Assembly (NCBI GenBank): GCA_035293565.1
Contig: DATGMP010000163.1
Coordinates: 27,616 to 91,615, forward strand
DNA length: 64,000 nt
Source of the DNA: DATGMP01 sp035293565
GTDB taxonomy: Bacteria; Pseudomonadota; Alphaproteobacteria; BOG-932; Roseiterribacteraceae
Reading direction: 5' to 3'
The notes beneath the pieces were generated by a model, which was given only the letters and a program-made list of their open reading frames with translations, searched no databases and was not told the origin of the DNA. Position numbers and translations under genes: made by a program. Every line of letters begins with the position of its first letter. Within the stretch, counting starts at the first letter, position 1. This document shows positions 34,170 through 42,542 of the stretch, one piece after another.

Positions 34170-35447
34170 TCAGTGGAATTGGTCGGCTTCGGTCGAGTCC
34201 TTGAGCGCAGTGGTTGAAGACTCGCCGCCCGAGACGGCCAGCGACACGGCATCGAAATAGCCGGTGCCCACTTCACGCTGATGTTTGACTGCGGTGAAGC
34301 CGTGCTTCTCGGCGGCAAACTCCTTCTGCTGCAGCTCGGAATAGGCCGCCATGCCGCGCTCGGCATAACCGCGCGCCAGCTCGAAGGTCGAGTAATTGAG
34401 GTTATGGAAGCTGGCCAAGGTCACAAACTGGAACTTGTAGCCCATCGCGCCCAGCTCGCGCTGGAAGTTGGCGATCTGGGCCTCATCGAGCTTGGCCCGC
34501 CAGTTGAAGGACGGCGAGCAATTATAGGCCATGAGCTTTCCCGGATATTGCTTCTGTATCGCCTCGGCGAATTTCTTCGCGTCCTTGAGGTCGGGCTTGG
34601 AGGTCTCCCACCACAGAAGATCGGCGTACGGCGCATAGATAAGGCCGCGCGCGATGCAATAATCGACGCCGCTCTTCTTGATCCGGAAGAAGCCTTCAGC
34701 CGTACGGTCATTGCGGTCGATGAAGGGATGATCGCGCTCATCGACGTCGGAGGTAATGAGCTGGGCCGCCTCGGCGTCGGTACGCGCCACGACCAGGGTC
34801 GAGGTGCCGCAGACGTCGGCGGCCAGCCTAGCTGCGTTCAGCGTGCGGATAAAGCCGGAGGCAGGAATCAGCACTTTGCCGCCCAGATGGCCGCACTTCT
34901 TCTCGCTGGCCAGCTGGTCCTCGAAATGGACCGCGGCGGCGCCGGCCTCGATCATCGATTTCATCAGCTCGAAGGCGTTCAGCGGGCCGCCGAAGCCAGC
35001 CTCGGCATCGGCGACGATAGGAGCGAACCAATGGGTGTTGCCCTTGCCTTCCATATGTTGGATCTGGTCCGCGCGCTGCAGCGCCTGATTGATCCGCTTG
35101 ACGACGGCAGGAACGGAATTGGCGGGGTAAAGGCTCTGGTCCGGATACATCTGCCCGGCCAGGTTGGCGTCGGCGGCGACCTGCCAGCCCGACAGGTAAA
35201 TCGCCTCGAGGCCCGCTTTGACCATCTGCATGGCTTGGTTGCCGGTGAACGCCCCTAGCGCCGGCACGAAGGGCCGCGTATGAAGCAATTCCCACAACCG
35301 CTTCGCGCCGAGCTCCGCCAGCGTGTATTCGATCTTGACCGATCCGCGCAAACGCTCGACATCGGCAGTCTTATAGTCCCGCTTGATGCCAGCCCAACGG
35401 TCCGGAATCACGGTTGCGATTTTGCTATGGTCGTCGAGCGGGCTCAT
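34170..35447 (-). CDS. aceA: Isocitrate lyase
   Basis: Glyoxylate-shunt enzyme splitting isocitrate to succinate and glyoxylate. The 425-residue protein has the catalytic KKCGH (residues 183-187), the NTHWFAPIVADAEAGFGGPLNA active-site segment and the YNCSPSFNWRAKL motif. It allows growth on acetate, fatty acids or compounds degraded to acetyl-CoA, consistent with the catabolic operons in this window. No malate synthase adjoins. Divergent from the imelysin gene with a short 54-base promoter region. Confidence 0.97.
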   Translation of the reverse strand: MSPLDDHSKIATVIPDRWAGIKRDYKTADVERLRGSVKIEYTLAELGAKRLWELLHTRPFVPALGAFTGNQAMQMVKAGLEAIYLSGWQVAADANLAGQMYPDQSLYPANSVPAVVKRINQALQRADQIQHMEGKGNTHWFAPIVADAEAGFGGPLNAFELMKSMIEAGAAAVHFEDQLASEKKCGHLGGKVLIPASGFIRTLNAARLAADVCGTSTLVVARTDAEAAQLITSDVDERDHPFIDRNDRTAEGFFRIKKSGVDYCIARGLIYAPYADLLWWETSKPDLKDAKKFAEAIQKQYPGKLMAYNCSPSFNWRAKLDEAQIANFQRELGAMGYKFQFVTLASFHNLNYSTFELARGYAERGMAAYSELQQKEFAAEKHGFTAVKHQREVGTGYFDAVSLAVSGGESSTTALKDSTEADQFH

Positions 35448-35464
35448 CTCCTCGTCACCTTCTG

Positions 35465-35475
35465 TTGCACTGCAA
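35465..35475. promoter_or_regulatory. Candidate operator between aceA and imelysin gene
   Basis: TTGCA-C-TGCAA is a perfect 5+1+5 inverted repeat in the 54-base divergent intergenic region. TTGCA-type dyads are known near glyoxylate/acyl-CoA genes controlled by RamB/ScfR-like regulators, but the regulator here is unknown. Confidence 0.4.
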
Positions 35476-35501
35476 AAAGACGCGTTGTACCCCGTTCTAA
35501 A

Positions 35502-36809
35502 ATGCGAATCAACCCTTCGATCCGGGATAATGTTTCGTTGAGTTACCAGATACCGCTGCGAATCATCGCATTTATTACGTTTATAAGTGCCTCACCGGTA
35601 ATTAATCAAGCTTTCGCTGCCGACACGCCCGACGACGGAACCAGCACGCACTCCCCTGCCAAACGGGCCGGCAAGGCCCTCTCCTATCGCATCGCGACAA
35701 CGGACCGGCGGAGCTATAACTATGACGCCCGCCCCGAGATCCAGGGATATGCGCAGCTCGTCGCCGAGCGTTATCGAGTTGCACTCGACGCCGGCCTCGG
35801 GTTGAAGGCGGCCATCGACGCGCTCCTCGCCGAGCCGGGCGAGGCCACTCTGACACGGGCTCGTGACTCATGGATTAATGCGCGTAGAAGCTACGAAGAG
35901 ACCGAAGCGTTCCGCTTCTATGACGGCCCGATCGACATTGCCGACACCGAAACCGGAGAACCCGGCCCCCTTGAGCGGCTGGACGGATGGCCGGTGGATC
36001 CCGCCGCGATCGATTATGTCGAGGACAACCCGACGGCCGGCATCGTCAATGACATGAAAGTGGCGCTCACCCGCCGCACCCTGCTCGACCGCGAAGCCGC
36101 CGAAGGGCAAGGCCATGCCGTCACTACCGGCTGGCATGCCATCGAGTTCCTTCTCTGGGGCCAGGAGACCGGCGCCGGCGACCCCGGAGACCGGCCGGTC
36201 TCGGACTTCGTCGCCGGGCAGCCGAACAATGACCGGCGCCGGGCCTATCTGAAGCTCGTTTCCGACATGCTGATCGACGATCTGCACTATCTCGTCGATT
36301 CCTGGGAGCCCAGCAAAAAGCCGAACTACGGCGCGTCCTTCAAACTGATTAACCAGCGCGAAGCCCTCGGCCGGATCATGAACGGGATCGGCAGGCTCGC
36401 CGGCGAGGAGCTGGCAACCAACCGGCTGGCGGCCGCGCTCGACAGCCGCGACCGCAAGCTGCTGACCTCGCATTTTGGCGGCATGAGCTACGAGGACTTC
36501 GTCTTCGCGCTCAGAGGCATACGGAATGTCTGGACCGGAGACCATGACGAGGAGACCGAGCCCGGCCTCGAGAACCTGATCGGCCGCATCGATCCCGTTC
36601 TGGCGCAGCGCATCACACACGCTTTGAACCATGCCGAAGCCGCGATCGCCGCGCTCCAGACGCCGCTCGAGCGCGAGACACTCCCCGCGCCCCAGGATTC
36701 GCTGGCCCGCGAGAATGCCGAGCGGGCCATCGCCGATCTTAAAAAATTCGCCAATCTGATCCGCGACGCGGCCGCCAAGCTCGGCGTCGCGGTGTATTTG
36801 CCGAGCTGA
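35502..36809 (+). CDS. Imelysin-family (IrpA/EfeO-like) periplasmic protein
   Basis: A 435-residue protein with a signal peptide (IIAFITFISASPVINQAFAA). The imelysin GxHxxE motif is intact at residues 210-215 (GWHAIEF), with flanking RPEIQGYAQLVAERY and LLDREAAEGQGHA. Imelysins are iron-related, often iron-repressed, proteins of uncertain function, not proven proteases. The start at 35502 leaves only 54 bases to aceA; a longer upstream frame overlaps aceA and is rejected. A small GFA-family gene follows 4 bases later. Confidence 0.9.
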   Translation: MRINPSIRDNVSLSYQIPLRIIAFITFISASPVINQAFAADTPDDGTSTHSPAKRAGKALSYRIATTDRRSYNYDARPEIQGYAQLVAERYRVALDAGLGLKAAIDALLAEPGEATLTRARDSWINARRSYEETEAFRFYDGPIDIADTETGEPGPLERLDGWPVDPAAIDYVEDNPTAGIVNDMKVALTRRTLLDREAAEGQGHAVTTGWHAIEFLLWGQETGAGDPGDRPVSDFVAGQPNNDRRRAYLKLVSDMLIDDLHYLVDSWEPSKKPNYGASFKLINQREALGRIMNGIGRLAGEELATNRLAAALDSRDRKLLTSHFGGMSYEDFVFALRGIRNVWTGDHDEETEPGLENLIGRIDPVLAQRITHALNHAEAAIAALQTPLERETLPAPQDSLARENAERAIADLKKFANLIRDAAAKLGVAVYLPS

Positions 36810-36813
36810 CCGG

Positions 36814-37194
36814 ATGCAGACTTACGACGGCGGCTGCCACTGCGGCCGGATCAGGTTCCGGGTCACGGCCGACCTCGATCGCGTGTCCGAATGCAATTGC
36901 TCGATCTGCACCAAAAAGGGCTTCCTGCATCTGATCGTGCCGAAGTGGCAGTTCGAGCTTTTGAGCGGTCGGGAGGACCTTATGACCTACCGCTTCAACA
37001 CCGGAGTCGCGCAGCACACATTCTGCGGCCATTGCGGTATTCATTCCTTCTACGTGCCACGCTCGGACCCCGATAAAATCGATGTCAACGTCCGCTGCTT
37101 GGACGGGATCGATCTCGTAGCCATCCGGCCGAAGCCTTTCGACGGAAAGCGCTGGGAAGAAGCGATGAAAGGCCGCCTGCCCTGGCGGGATTAG
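36814..37194 (+). CDS. GFA-family (CENP-V/Gfa) zinc protein
   Basis: A 126-residue protein of the glutathione-dependent formaldehyde-activating enzyme family. Zinc-binding cysteines appear as CHC (8, 10), CNCSIC (27, 29, 32) and FCGHCG near residue 70. True Gfa enzymes bind glutathione-formaldehyde, but many members have other or no shown activity. Starts 4 bases after the imelysin gene and ends with a 4-base overlap of the convergent acetyltransferase. Confidence 0.88.
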   Translation: MQTYDGGCHCGRIRFRVTADLDRVSECNCSICTKKGFLHLIVPKWQFELLSGREDLMTYRFNTGVAQHTFCGHCGIHSFYVPRSDPDKIDVNVRCLDGIDLVAIRPKPFDGKRWEEAMKGRLPWRD

Positions 37195-37745
37195 GTTTTC
37201 CAATCGGCGCGCTTGATCCGGTAAAGCAGGTGTCGCTTCAAAGGGCCGTCCGGCACGTCGGGAACATCGAAATCGTCCGCCGGATCGCGCGTCATGCCGA
37301 TGCGCTCCATGACGGCCCAGGAGCGCCGATTGGCGGGTGGCGTCATCGAGACGATCTCATTCAGACCGATCGCGCCGAAGCCAAAATCGAGCGCCGCGCG
37401 AGCGCCTTCGGTCGCATAACCACATCCCCAATAACGGCGTCCGAGACGCCAGCCGATTTCAACCGCAGGCGTGAAATGCGCCTCGAAACCCACATTCATC
37501 AATCCGATGAATCCCGCGAACTCGGCGATGCCGCGGATCTCCACGGCCCAGAGGCCGTATCCGAAGCGTTCGGCATGCCCGCATATCCTCGCGGCCGACG
37601 CGTCGCTGTCTTGCCGGGAGAGCGTGCCCGGGAAATAGGCCCGAACCTCCGGATCGGCATTATGCGCGGCAAATTCGGGCAGGTCGGAATCGCGCCAGGG
37701 GCGGAGAAGAAGGCGCTCGGTGCGAAGGACGGGAAGGCCGCTCAC
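37191..37745 (-). CDS. GNAT acetyltransferase (RimJ/RimL-like)
   Basis: A 184-residue N-acetyltransferase. N-terminus RTERLLLRPWRDSDLPEFA and acetyl-CoA loop GRRYWGCGYATEGARAALD define the RimJ/RimL-type subfamily that acetylates ribosomal proteins, other proteins or antibiotics. The substrate cannot be told. The start overlaps the nadC stop by 4 bases, so it is translationally coupled to nadC, but the operon placement need not mean an NAD role. Confidence 0.9.
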   Translation of the reverse strand: MSGLPVLRTERLLLRPWRDSDLPEFAAHNADPEVRAYFPGTLSRQDSDASAARICGHAERFGYGLWAVEIRGIAEFAGFIGLMNVGFEAHFTPAVEIGWRLGRRYWGCGYATEGARAALDFGFGAIGLNEIVSMTPPANRRSWAVMERIGMTRDPADDFDVPDVPDGPLKRHLLYRIKRADWKT

Positions 37746-38587
37746 GGGTCGAAATCGAGCGCGATGTCGAGCGCGGGCGCGCTATGGGTCAGCTTGCCGA
37801 TCGAGATGACGTCGACACCGCTCTCCGCGATCGCACGCACGGTCTCCAGTGACACCTTGCCCGAGGCCTCGGCGATGGCACGCCCAGCGATCAGGCGTAC
37901 GGCCTCCGTCAACGCCGGGGGATCCATATTGTCGAGCAGAATAACATCGGCTCCCGCTGAAAGAGCGGGCTCGATCTGGTCCAGCCGATCGACCTCGCAG
38001 CAGATCTTGACCATATGGCCGATCCCGGCGCGCACGCGCGCGATCGCCTGCGCGACGCCGCCGCCGGCTATGATGTGATTGTCTTTGAGCATCACCGCAT
38101 CGTCGAGTCCGAAACGGTGATTGGCGCCACCCCCCGCCCGCACGGCGTATTTTTGCAGAGCGCGTAGCCCCGGCAGCGTCTTGCGCGTATCGACGATGCG
38201 CGCCTTGGTGCCCTTGACGGCCTCGACATAGCGGTTGGTCAGCGTGGCTATACCGGATAGATGGGTCAGGAAATTCAGCGCCACCCGTTCCGCCGACAGC
38301 AGCGCGCGTGTCCTGCCTTCGACCTTCGCGATGACATCGCCCACGGCGACATGGTCGCCATCGGCGACGATGCGCTCGAATGCACCGCTCGAGCGCATCT
38401 CGTGGAACGCATGCTCGGCGAGGTCGAGCCCCGCGACTATACCCGCTTCACGCGCCATGATGCGCGCTGACGAGCGCGCGTCGGCATCGATCAGCGTGTC
38501 GGTCGTGAGATCGCCGCGCCCGACATCTTCGGCAAGCGCACGCGACACCGCCTCGGCGACAAGGCGAAGCGGCAGCGCGAAGGACAT
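37742..38587 (-). CDS. nadC: Quinolinate phosphoribosyltransferase (nicotinate-nucleotide pyrophosphorylase)
   Basis: Converts quinolinate and PRPP to nicotinate mononucleotide in NAD synthesis. The 281 residues show EDVGRGDLTTD at the start, RVALNFLTHLSGIAT, the VDTRKTLPGLRALQKYAVRAGGGANHR active-site region and DAVMLKDNHI. The start overlaps the nadA stop by one base (TGATG). No nadB is in the operon. Confidence 0.97.
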   Translation of the reverse strand: MSFALPLRLVAEAVSRALAEDVGRGDLTTDTLIDADARSSARIMAREAGIVAGLDLAEHAFHEMRSSGAFERIVADGDHVAVGDVIAKVEGRTRALLSAERVALNFLTHLSGIATLTNRYVEAVKGTKARIVDTRKTLPGLRALQKYAVRAGGGANHRFGLDDAVMLKDNHIIAGGGVAQAIARVRAGIGHMVKICCEVDRLDQIEPALSAGADVILLDNMDPPALTEAVRLIAGRAIAEASGKVSLETVRAIAESGVDVISIGKLTHSAPALDIALDFDP

Positions 38588-39621
38588 CAGTTCTTGGGCC
38601 GAGAGACTTCGAGCATTCGCTCGACCGAGAGCCGCGCGCGCGCCGCGATTTCGGGCTCGACCTCGACTTCCGTTGTCATCGTCTGCAGCGAATGCAGGAT
38701 AGCGGGCAGAGTGATCCGCTTCATATGCGGGCAGAGATTGCAGGGTCGCACGAAATCAACCGCGGGATGCTGGGCGGCGACATTGTCGCTCATCGAGCAT
38801 TCCGTGATGAGCACAACGCGCTTCGGCTGCTTGGCGCCGACATAATCCGACATGCCGGCGGTCGAGCCGACGAAATCCGCCTCGGCCAGAACATCGGGCG
38901 GGCATTCGGGATGGGCTAGGACGACCACCCCGGGATTGCCCTCACGCAGGCCGCGGATCTCGGTGCCGGTAAAGCGCTCATGCACCTCGCAGTGGCCGTG
39001 CCAGGTGATGATCTTGACCCTGGTCTTGCTGGCGACGTAACGCGCCAGATATTCGTCGGGAAGGCAGATGACCTCGGGCGCGCCGAGAGATTCGACAATC
39101 TGCACCGCATTGGCCGAGGTGCAGCAGATGTCGACCTCGGCCTTTACGTCGGCCGAAGTGTTCACATAGGCCACGATCGGCACGCCCGGATAGCGCTGGC
39201 GGAGCAGCCTGACATCGGCTGCGGTGATCGATTCCGCCAGCGAGCAGCCCGCCCGCATATCCGGCATCAAAACCGTTTTCTCAGGGCTCAGGATCTTGGC
39301 GGTCTCGGCCATGAAATGGACGCCGGCCATGACCAGAATGCCGGCGTCGGTCTTCGCCCCTTTGCGCGCCAGCGCCAGGCTGTCGCCCACGATGTCGGCG
39401 ACGCAGTGGAAGATCTCCGGCGTCTGGTAGTTATGAGCCAGCAGCACGGCGCCCATCTCGCGCTTGAGCTGGTTGATCGCGGCAACATAAGGGGCGTGGA
39501 TCGGCCATTCCATTTCTGGCACGACCCGGGCGACCCGTTCATAAAGATGGGCGGTTTCCCGCGCGACCGAAGGCGAATAGGCGAGGGGCGCCGGGCGGGC
39601 GCGGACAGCACTGGCGAGCAT
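38587..39621 (-). CDS. nadA: Quinolinate synthase A
   Basis: [4Fe-4S] enzyme condensing iminoaspartate with dihydroxyacetone phosphate to quinolinate. The 344-residue protein has the three cluster cysteines in GCSLAES, CCTSANA and CNLCPHMKRI, and the MNxxSHNYQTPE-like start region (LLAHNYQTPEI). Its partner nadB (aspartate oxidase), usually in the same alphaproteobacterial operon, is absent here. An imperfect palindrome lies 27 bases upstream, the likely NAD-responsive operator. Confidence 0.97.
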   Translation of the reverse strand: MLASAVRARPAPLAYSPSVARETAHLYERVARVVPEMEWPIHAPYVAAINQLKREMGAVLLAHNYQTPEIFHCVADIVGDSLALARKGAKTDAGILVMAGVHFMAETAKILSPEKTVLMPDMRAGCSLAESITAADVRLLRQRYPGVPIVAYVNTSADVKAEVDICCTSANAVQIVESLGAPEVICLPDEYLARYVASKTRVKIITWHGHCEVHERFTGTEIRGLREGNPGVVVLAHPECPPDVLAEADFVGSTAGMSDYVGAKQPKRVVLITECSMSDNVAAQHPAVDFVRPCNLCPHMKRITLPAILHSLQTMTTEVEVEPEIAARARLSVERMLEVSRPKN

Positions 39622-39647
39622 GATCTGGAATATCCGTTCCCCTGAGA

Positions 39648-39670
39648 CTTATGCTAAGAGTGAGCATTAG
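39648..39670. promoter_or_regulatory. Candidate NAD-regulator operator upstream of nadA
   Basis: CTTATGCT (39648-39655), 7 bases, AGCATTAG (39663-39670): an inverted repeat with 7 of 8 arm positions matching, just upstream of nadA and overlapping the end of the preceding lipoprotein gene. Size and position fit a repressor of nadA-nadC, plausibly the NadQ-like protein encoded at 44.4-45.4 kb. Confidence 0.55.
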
Positions 39671-41102
39671 TCCCGGGCTTGTCAACCTGGGCTCCCGCCC
39701 TGGCCCCGGCGAGGGCCTCGAAGGCGAGCGCGCGCGCTTCCTCATGCAGGTTCACCCGGTCCAGATCCATCAGAACGCGGCCGAGCGTCTCCGGGTCCGT
39801 TCGCGCCGGCCCATCGGACCCGAGTAGCGCCAGGGCGCGCAGTACCGTTTCGCCCACCCGCTGGCTGTTGGCGGCTCCGTCCATGGCGGCAACGTCCGTC
39901 GAAGCCGACCGGTCGGCCGCCTCTACGATGGGAACACCGCCGAAGGCCGAAACGACGGCCAGAATCTTCTCCGGTCGGTCCGTCCGCGTTTGTTTGCGCC
40001 ATTTGTCGAATTCCGCCGGTTTGGCCTGACCGAGCACGACGCGATAGGGCCAAATGCCCCCGGCCTGCCCCGATCTGGTCGCGAGCTCAGCCCAGGGCCG
40101 AGCGGCATCAATGTCGCCCACGGCATAGAGCAGCCGCGCAAACCGGGCCGAGAGCGACGCCGATCCCGGGCCTGGCTTCACTGCGCGGAGCGGCACCGCG
40201 AGAGCCACGCTCACCTGATCGATGCCGCCGGCGGGAGACAAGATGCCGCCTTCGGCCAAGGCCAGCTTCCGAGCGGGGGCGGCCTGTTCGATCGCGTGGA
40301 ACAAGACGGCCGCGTCGACGCCGCTTGTCGGCGGCTGGGGCTGCGCGCGTCCATGAGCCGGCGCGGATTGGAGAATTTTTGCCAAAGCTGCGCCATCGAC
40401 GGCGCTTGCGCGGCCAGCCTCGAATGCCGCCTCGAGGCGCCGGGCCGGTGGCAGCTTTGGATCGAGCCCGATGGCAGCCAGCTCGGCAATCGAAGCATCC
40501 GGCAAGGTCGCCGGCAGCGGCTGACCGGCGATACGGACAAGCACGCCCGCATTATTTCCGGGGGGTGCCGCGCCGGGCTCGCCTGCCCTCGCCGCGCAGA
40601 GCGCCACGGCCTGTCCGATCCGCCTTCCCGACGATCTCTGTGCGAGGGCGCGGTAATCGATGCAAGCCATTTCCGTTTCGCCGGCCAGCAGCTCCGCTTC
40701 GGCTGCGCGCTCCGCTTCTTCCGCGTCACGCGGAAGATCGGGTGCTTGGCGCCCCAGGGCCGCGGCGTCGGCGAAGTTACCCATCGCCATCAGCTTGGCG
40801 GTCCGCAACGCGATGAAGGCGCTGCTGTCCGGCGCGTCCGGCGGCGCGTCAGCCATGGTCACCAGGATGTTGCGCGCCAGCCTGTGCTCGGCTGCGGAAT
40901 CGATCCGATCAGGGATGTCCTCCAGCAACTGGCCGACCAACCTGACCGACGTGCCGTTCCAGGTCCGCCGATCAAAATCGGTCTCCCGCCTCTGCGCGAT
41001 GCCGGGCCATCGGACATCGGCCGTTCCGGATTGCCTGGAGGTGGTCCCGCACCCGGCCGCGAACGCCAGGGCGAGAAGGACGATTATGGAGTGAGAGCGC
41101 AT
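39654..41102 (-). CDS. Predicted lipoprotein of unknown function
   Basis: A 482-residue protein with a lipobox signal (LALAFAAGC, Cys18). The body is Ala-rich, helical and probably made of TPR-like helix pairs (AERAAEAELLAGETEMACIDYRAL-type segments), with Pro-rich breaks. Its tail runs into the nadA control region, so it may be cotranscribed with or attenuated before nadA. No enzyme motif is recognised. Confidence 0.75.
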   Translation of the reverse strand: MRSHSIIVLLALAFAAGCGTTSRQSGTADVRWPGIAQRRETDFDRRTWNGTSVRLVGQLLEDIPDRIDSAAEHRLARNILVTMADAPPDAPDSSAFIALRTAKLMAMGNFADAAALGRQAPDLPRDAEEAERAAEAELLAGETEMACIDYRALAQRSSGRRIGQAVALCAARAGEPGAAPPGNNAGVLVRIAGQPLPATLPDASIAELAAIGLDPKLPPARRLEAAFEAGRASAVDGAALAKILQSAPAHGRAQPQPPTSGVDAAVLFHAIEQAAPARKLALAEGGILSPAGGIDQVSVALAVPLRAVKPGPGSASLSARFARLLYAVGDIDAARPWAELATRSGQAGGIWPYRVVLGQAKPAEFDKWRKQTRTDRPEKILAVVSAFGGVPIVEAADRSASTDVAAMDGAANSQRVGETVLRALALLGSDGPARTDPETLGRVLMDLDRVNLHEEARALAFEALAGARAGAQVDKPGTNAHS

Positions 41103-41201
41103 GAAAATCGGTGTGGCTTCTATTTTCCATGCATTAACGGCGCAAGCTCAGGAAGATTTCCTGGGTCTATTTTGAGACGTTTATGAGTTTCGTCGGCGGC
41201 T

Positions 41202-42533
41202 CTACTCCGCCGCTTCCCGCGCCTCCTCGTCCTCGAGCCGCAGGGTCTGGGTGTCGTAATCATAGGCGAAGAGCTCCGCGTAGCGGGCCCAAGTGATGAG
41301 GCGGTCGAGCGTCACGCCCGCCTCTTCCTCGCTCATATGGTCCTCGAGCTCATTGAGGAAGCGCGAAGCCGGGGCGCGGTGATTGGGACGTTCCTTCAGC
41401 ACCTTCACGATATGCGCGGCGAGCGGCACGTTGCGCAGCAGCGCTTCGCCGAAGATGCGCTTGCGCTCGTCGATCTCGGCTTCGGAAAAGGCCCGGCCGA
41501 TCGCGGTGAGTTCGATATCGCCGCCCGCGACATGCGCCAGGCCCAGAAGTTGCATCCCGTCGAGCAGCACGAAGAGATCGTCCATCGAGAGGTTCTGATA
41601 TTCCGCCAAATCCGGCAGGTCTGCACGGCCGCGATAACGGTCTTCCATCAGCGTGTCGATGATCGCCGAGATCTGCTGGGTCGGTGCATCAGGCAGCGGC
41701 ATGGTGAATTCCTGCCCCTCCACACCGGGCTCGCCGCGCGCGCGTTTGTGCGCGGTGCCGCCCGGCGTGGTGGTGAGGATCGTGTAGACCTGGTCGACGA
41801 TGTGGCGGAATCCCGGGCTGTTCCAATCACGCGGGCGCGGCAGCGGCACTGCGATCTGGGCGCGGATTCGACCGGGATCGGAGGAGAAGATCAGAATGCG
41901 GTCCGCCATCTCCACCGACTCTTCGATGTTGTGCGAGACCATGAGGATGCTTTGAGTCGGAATCTTGCGGTCGAGCCAGAGATCAACCAAGTCGCCGCGC
42001 AGCGTCTCGGCCGTCAGCACATCCAAAGCCGAGAAAGGCTCGTCCAGCAGCAGCACGTCAGGATTGATGACGAGCGCGCGGGCGAAGCCGACCCGCTGGC
42101 GCATGCCGCCCGACAGCTCCTTGGGATAGGCTGATTCGAAACCGTCGAGCCCGATCAGGTCGATCGCCGCGATGGCGCGCTTGCGGCGCTCCTCGCGCGG
42201 GATGTTCTGCGCTTCGAGGCCCAGCTCCACATTTCCAAGCACCGTGAGCCAGGGAAACAGCGCGAAGCTTTGGAACACCATGCCCGCGCCCTGCACCGGT
42301 CCATGGACCGGTCGACCGCGATAACGGACCTCGCCCTGCGAAGGCTCGGACAATCCGGCGAGGATCCGGAGGAAGGTCGACTTGCCGGAGCCCGACTTGC
42401 CGAGCACCGCGACAATCTCGTTAGGCACCATGCGAAAATTGATGTCTTCCAGCACCAGCCGGTCGCCGTGATCGGCTACCGGATAGGTCTTGAAGAGATG
42501 CTCGACTTCGATCAGCGCGGAATTGTCGACCAT
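41202..42533 (-). CDS. ABC transporter ATPase with C-terminal AAA-associated domain (nitrate/sulfonate/bicarbonate type)
   Basis: A 443-residue protein. Residues about 1-265 form the ATPase: Walker A GKSGSGKS, FQSFALFPWLTV Q loop, LSGGMRQR signature, LLLDEPFSALD Walker B and SHNIEES switch. The C-terminal 165 residues (about 285-430) form the AAA-associated domain known on this ABC subfamily, possibly a regulatory module. It follows the double permease by 9 bases. No substrate-binding protein is encoded nearby. Confidence 0.92.
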   Translation of the reverse strand: MVDNSALIEVEHLFKTYPVADHGDRLVLEDINFRMVPNEIVAVLGKSGSGKSTFLRILAGLSEPSQGEVRYRGRPVHGPVQGAGMVFQSFALFPWLTVLGNVELGLEAQNIPREERRKRAIAAIDLIGLDGFESAYPKELSGGMRQRVGFARALVINPDVLLLDEPFSALDVLTAETLRGDLVDLWLDRKIPTQSILMVSHNIEESVEMADRILIFSSDPGRIRAQIAVPLPRPRDWNSPGFRHIVDQVYTILTTTPGGTAHKRARGEPGVEGQEFTMPLPDAPTQQISAIIDTLMEDRYRGRADLPDLAEYQNLSMDDLFVLLDGMQLLGLAHVAGGDIELTAIGRAFSEAEIDERKRIFGEALLRNVPLAAHIVKVLKERPNHRAPASRFLNELEDHMSEEEAGVTLDRLITWARYAELFAYDYDTQTLRLEDEEAREAAE

Positions 42534-42542
42534 GTCCTATCC

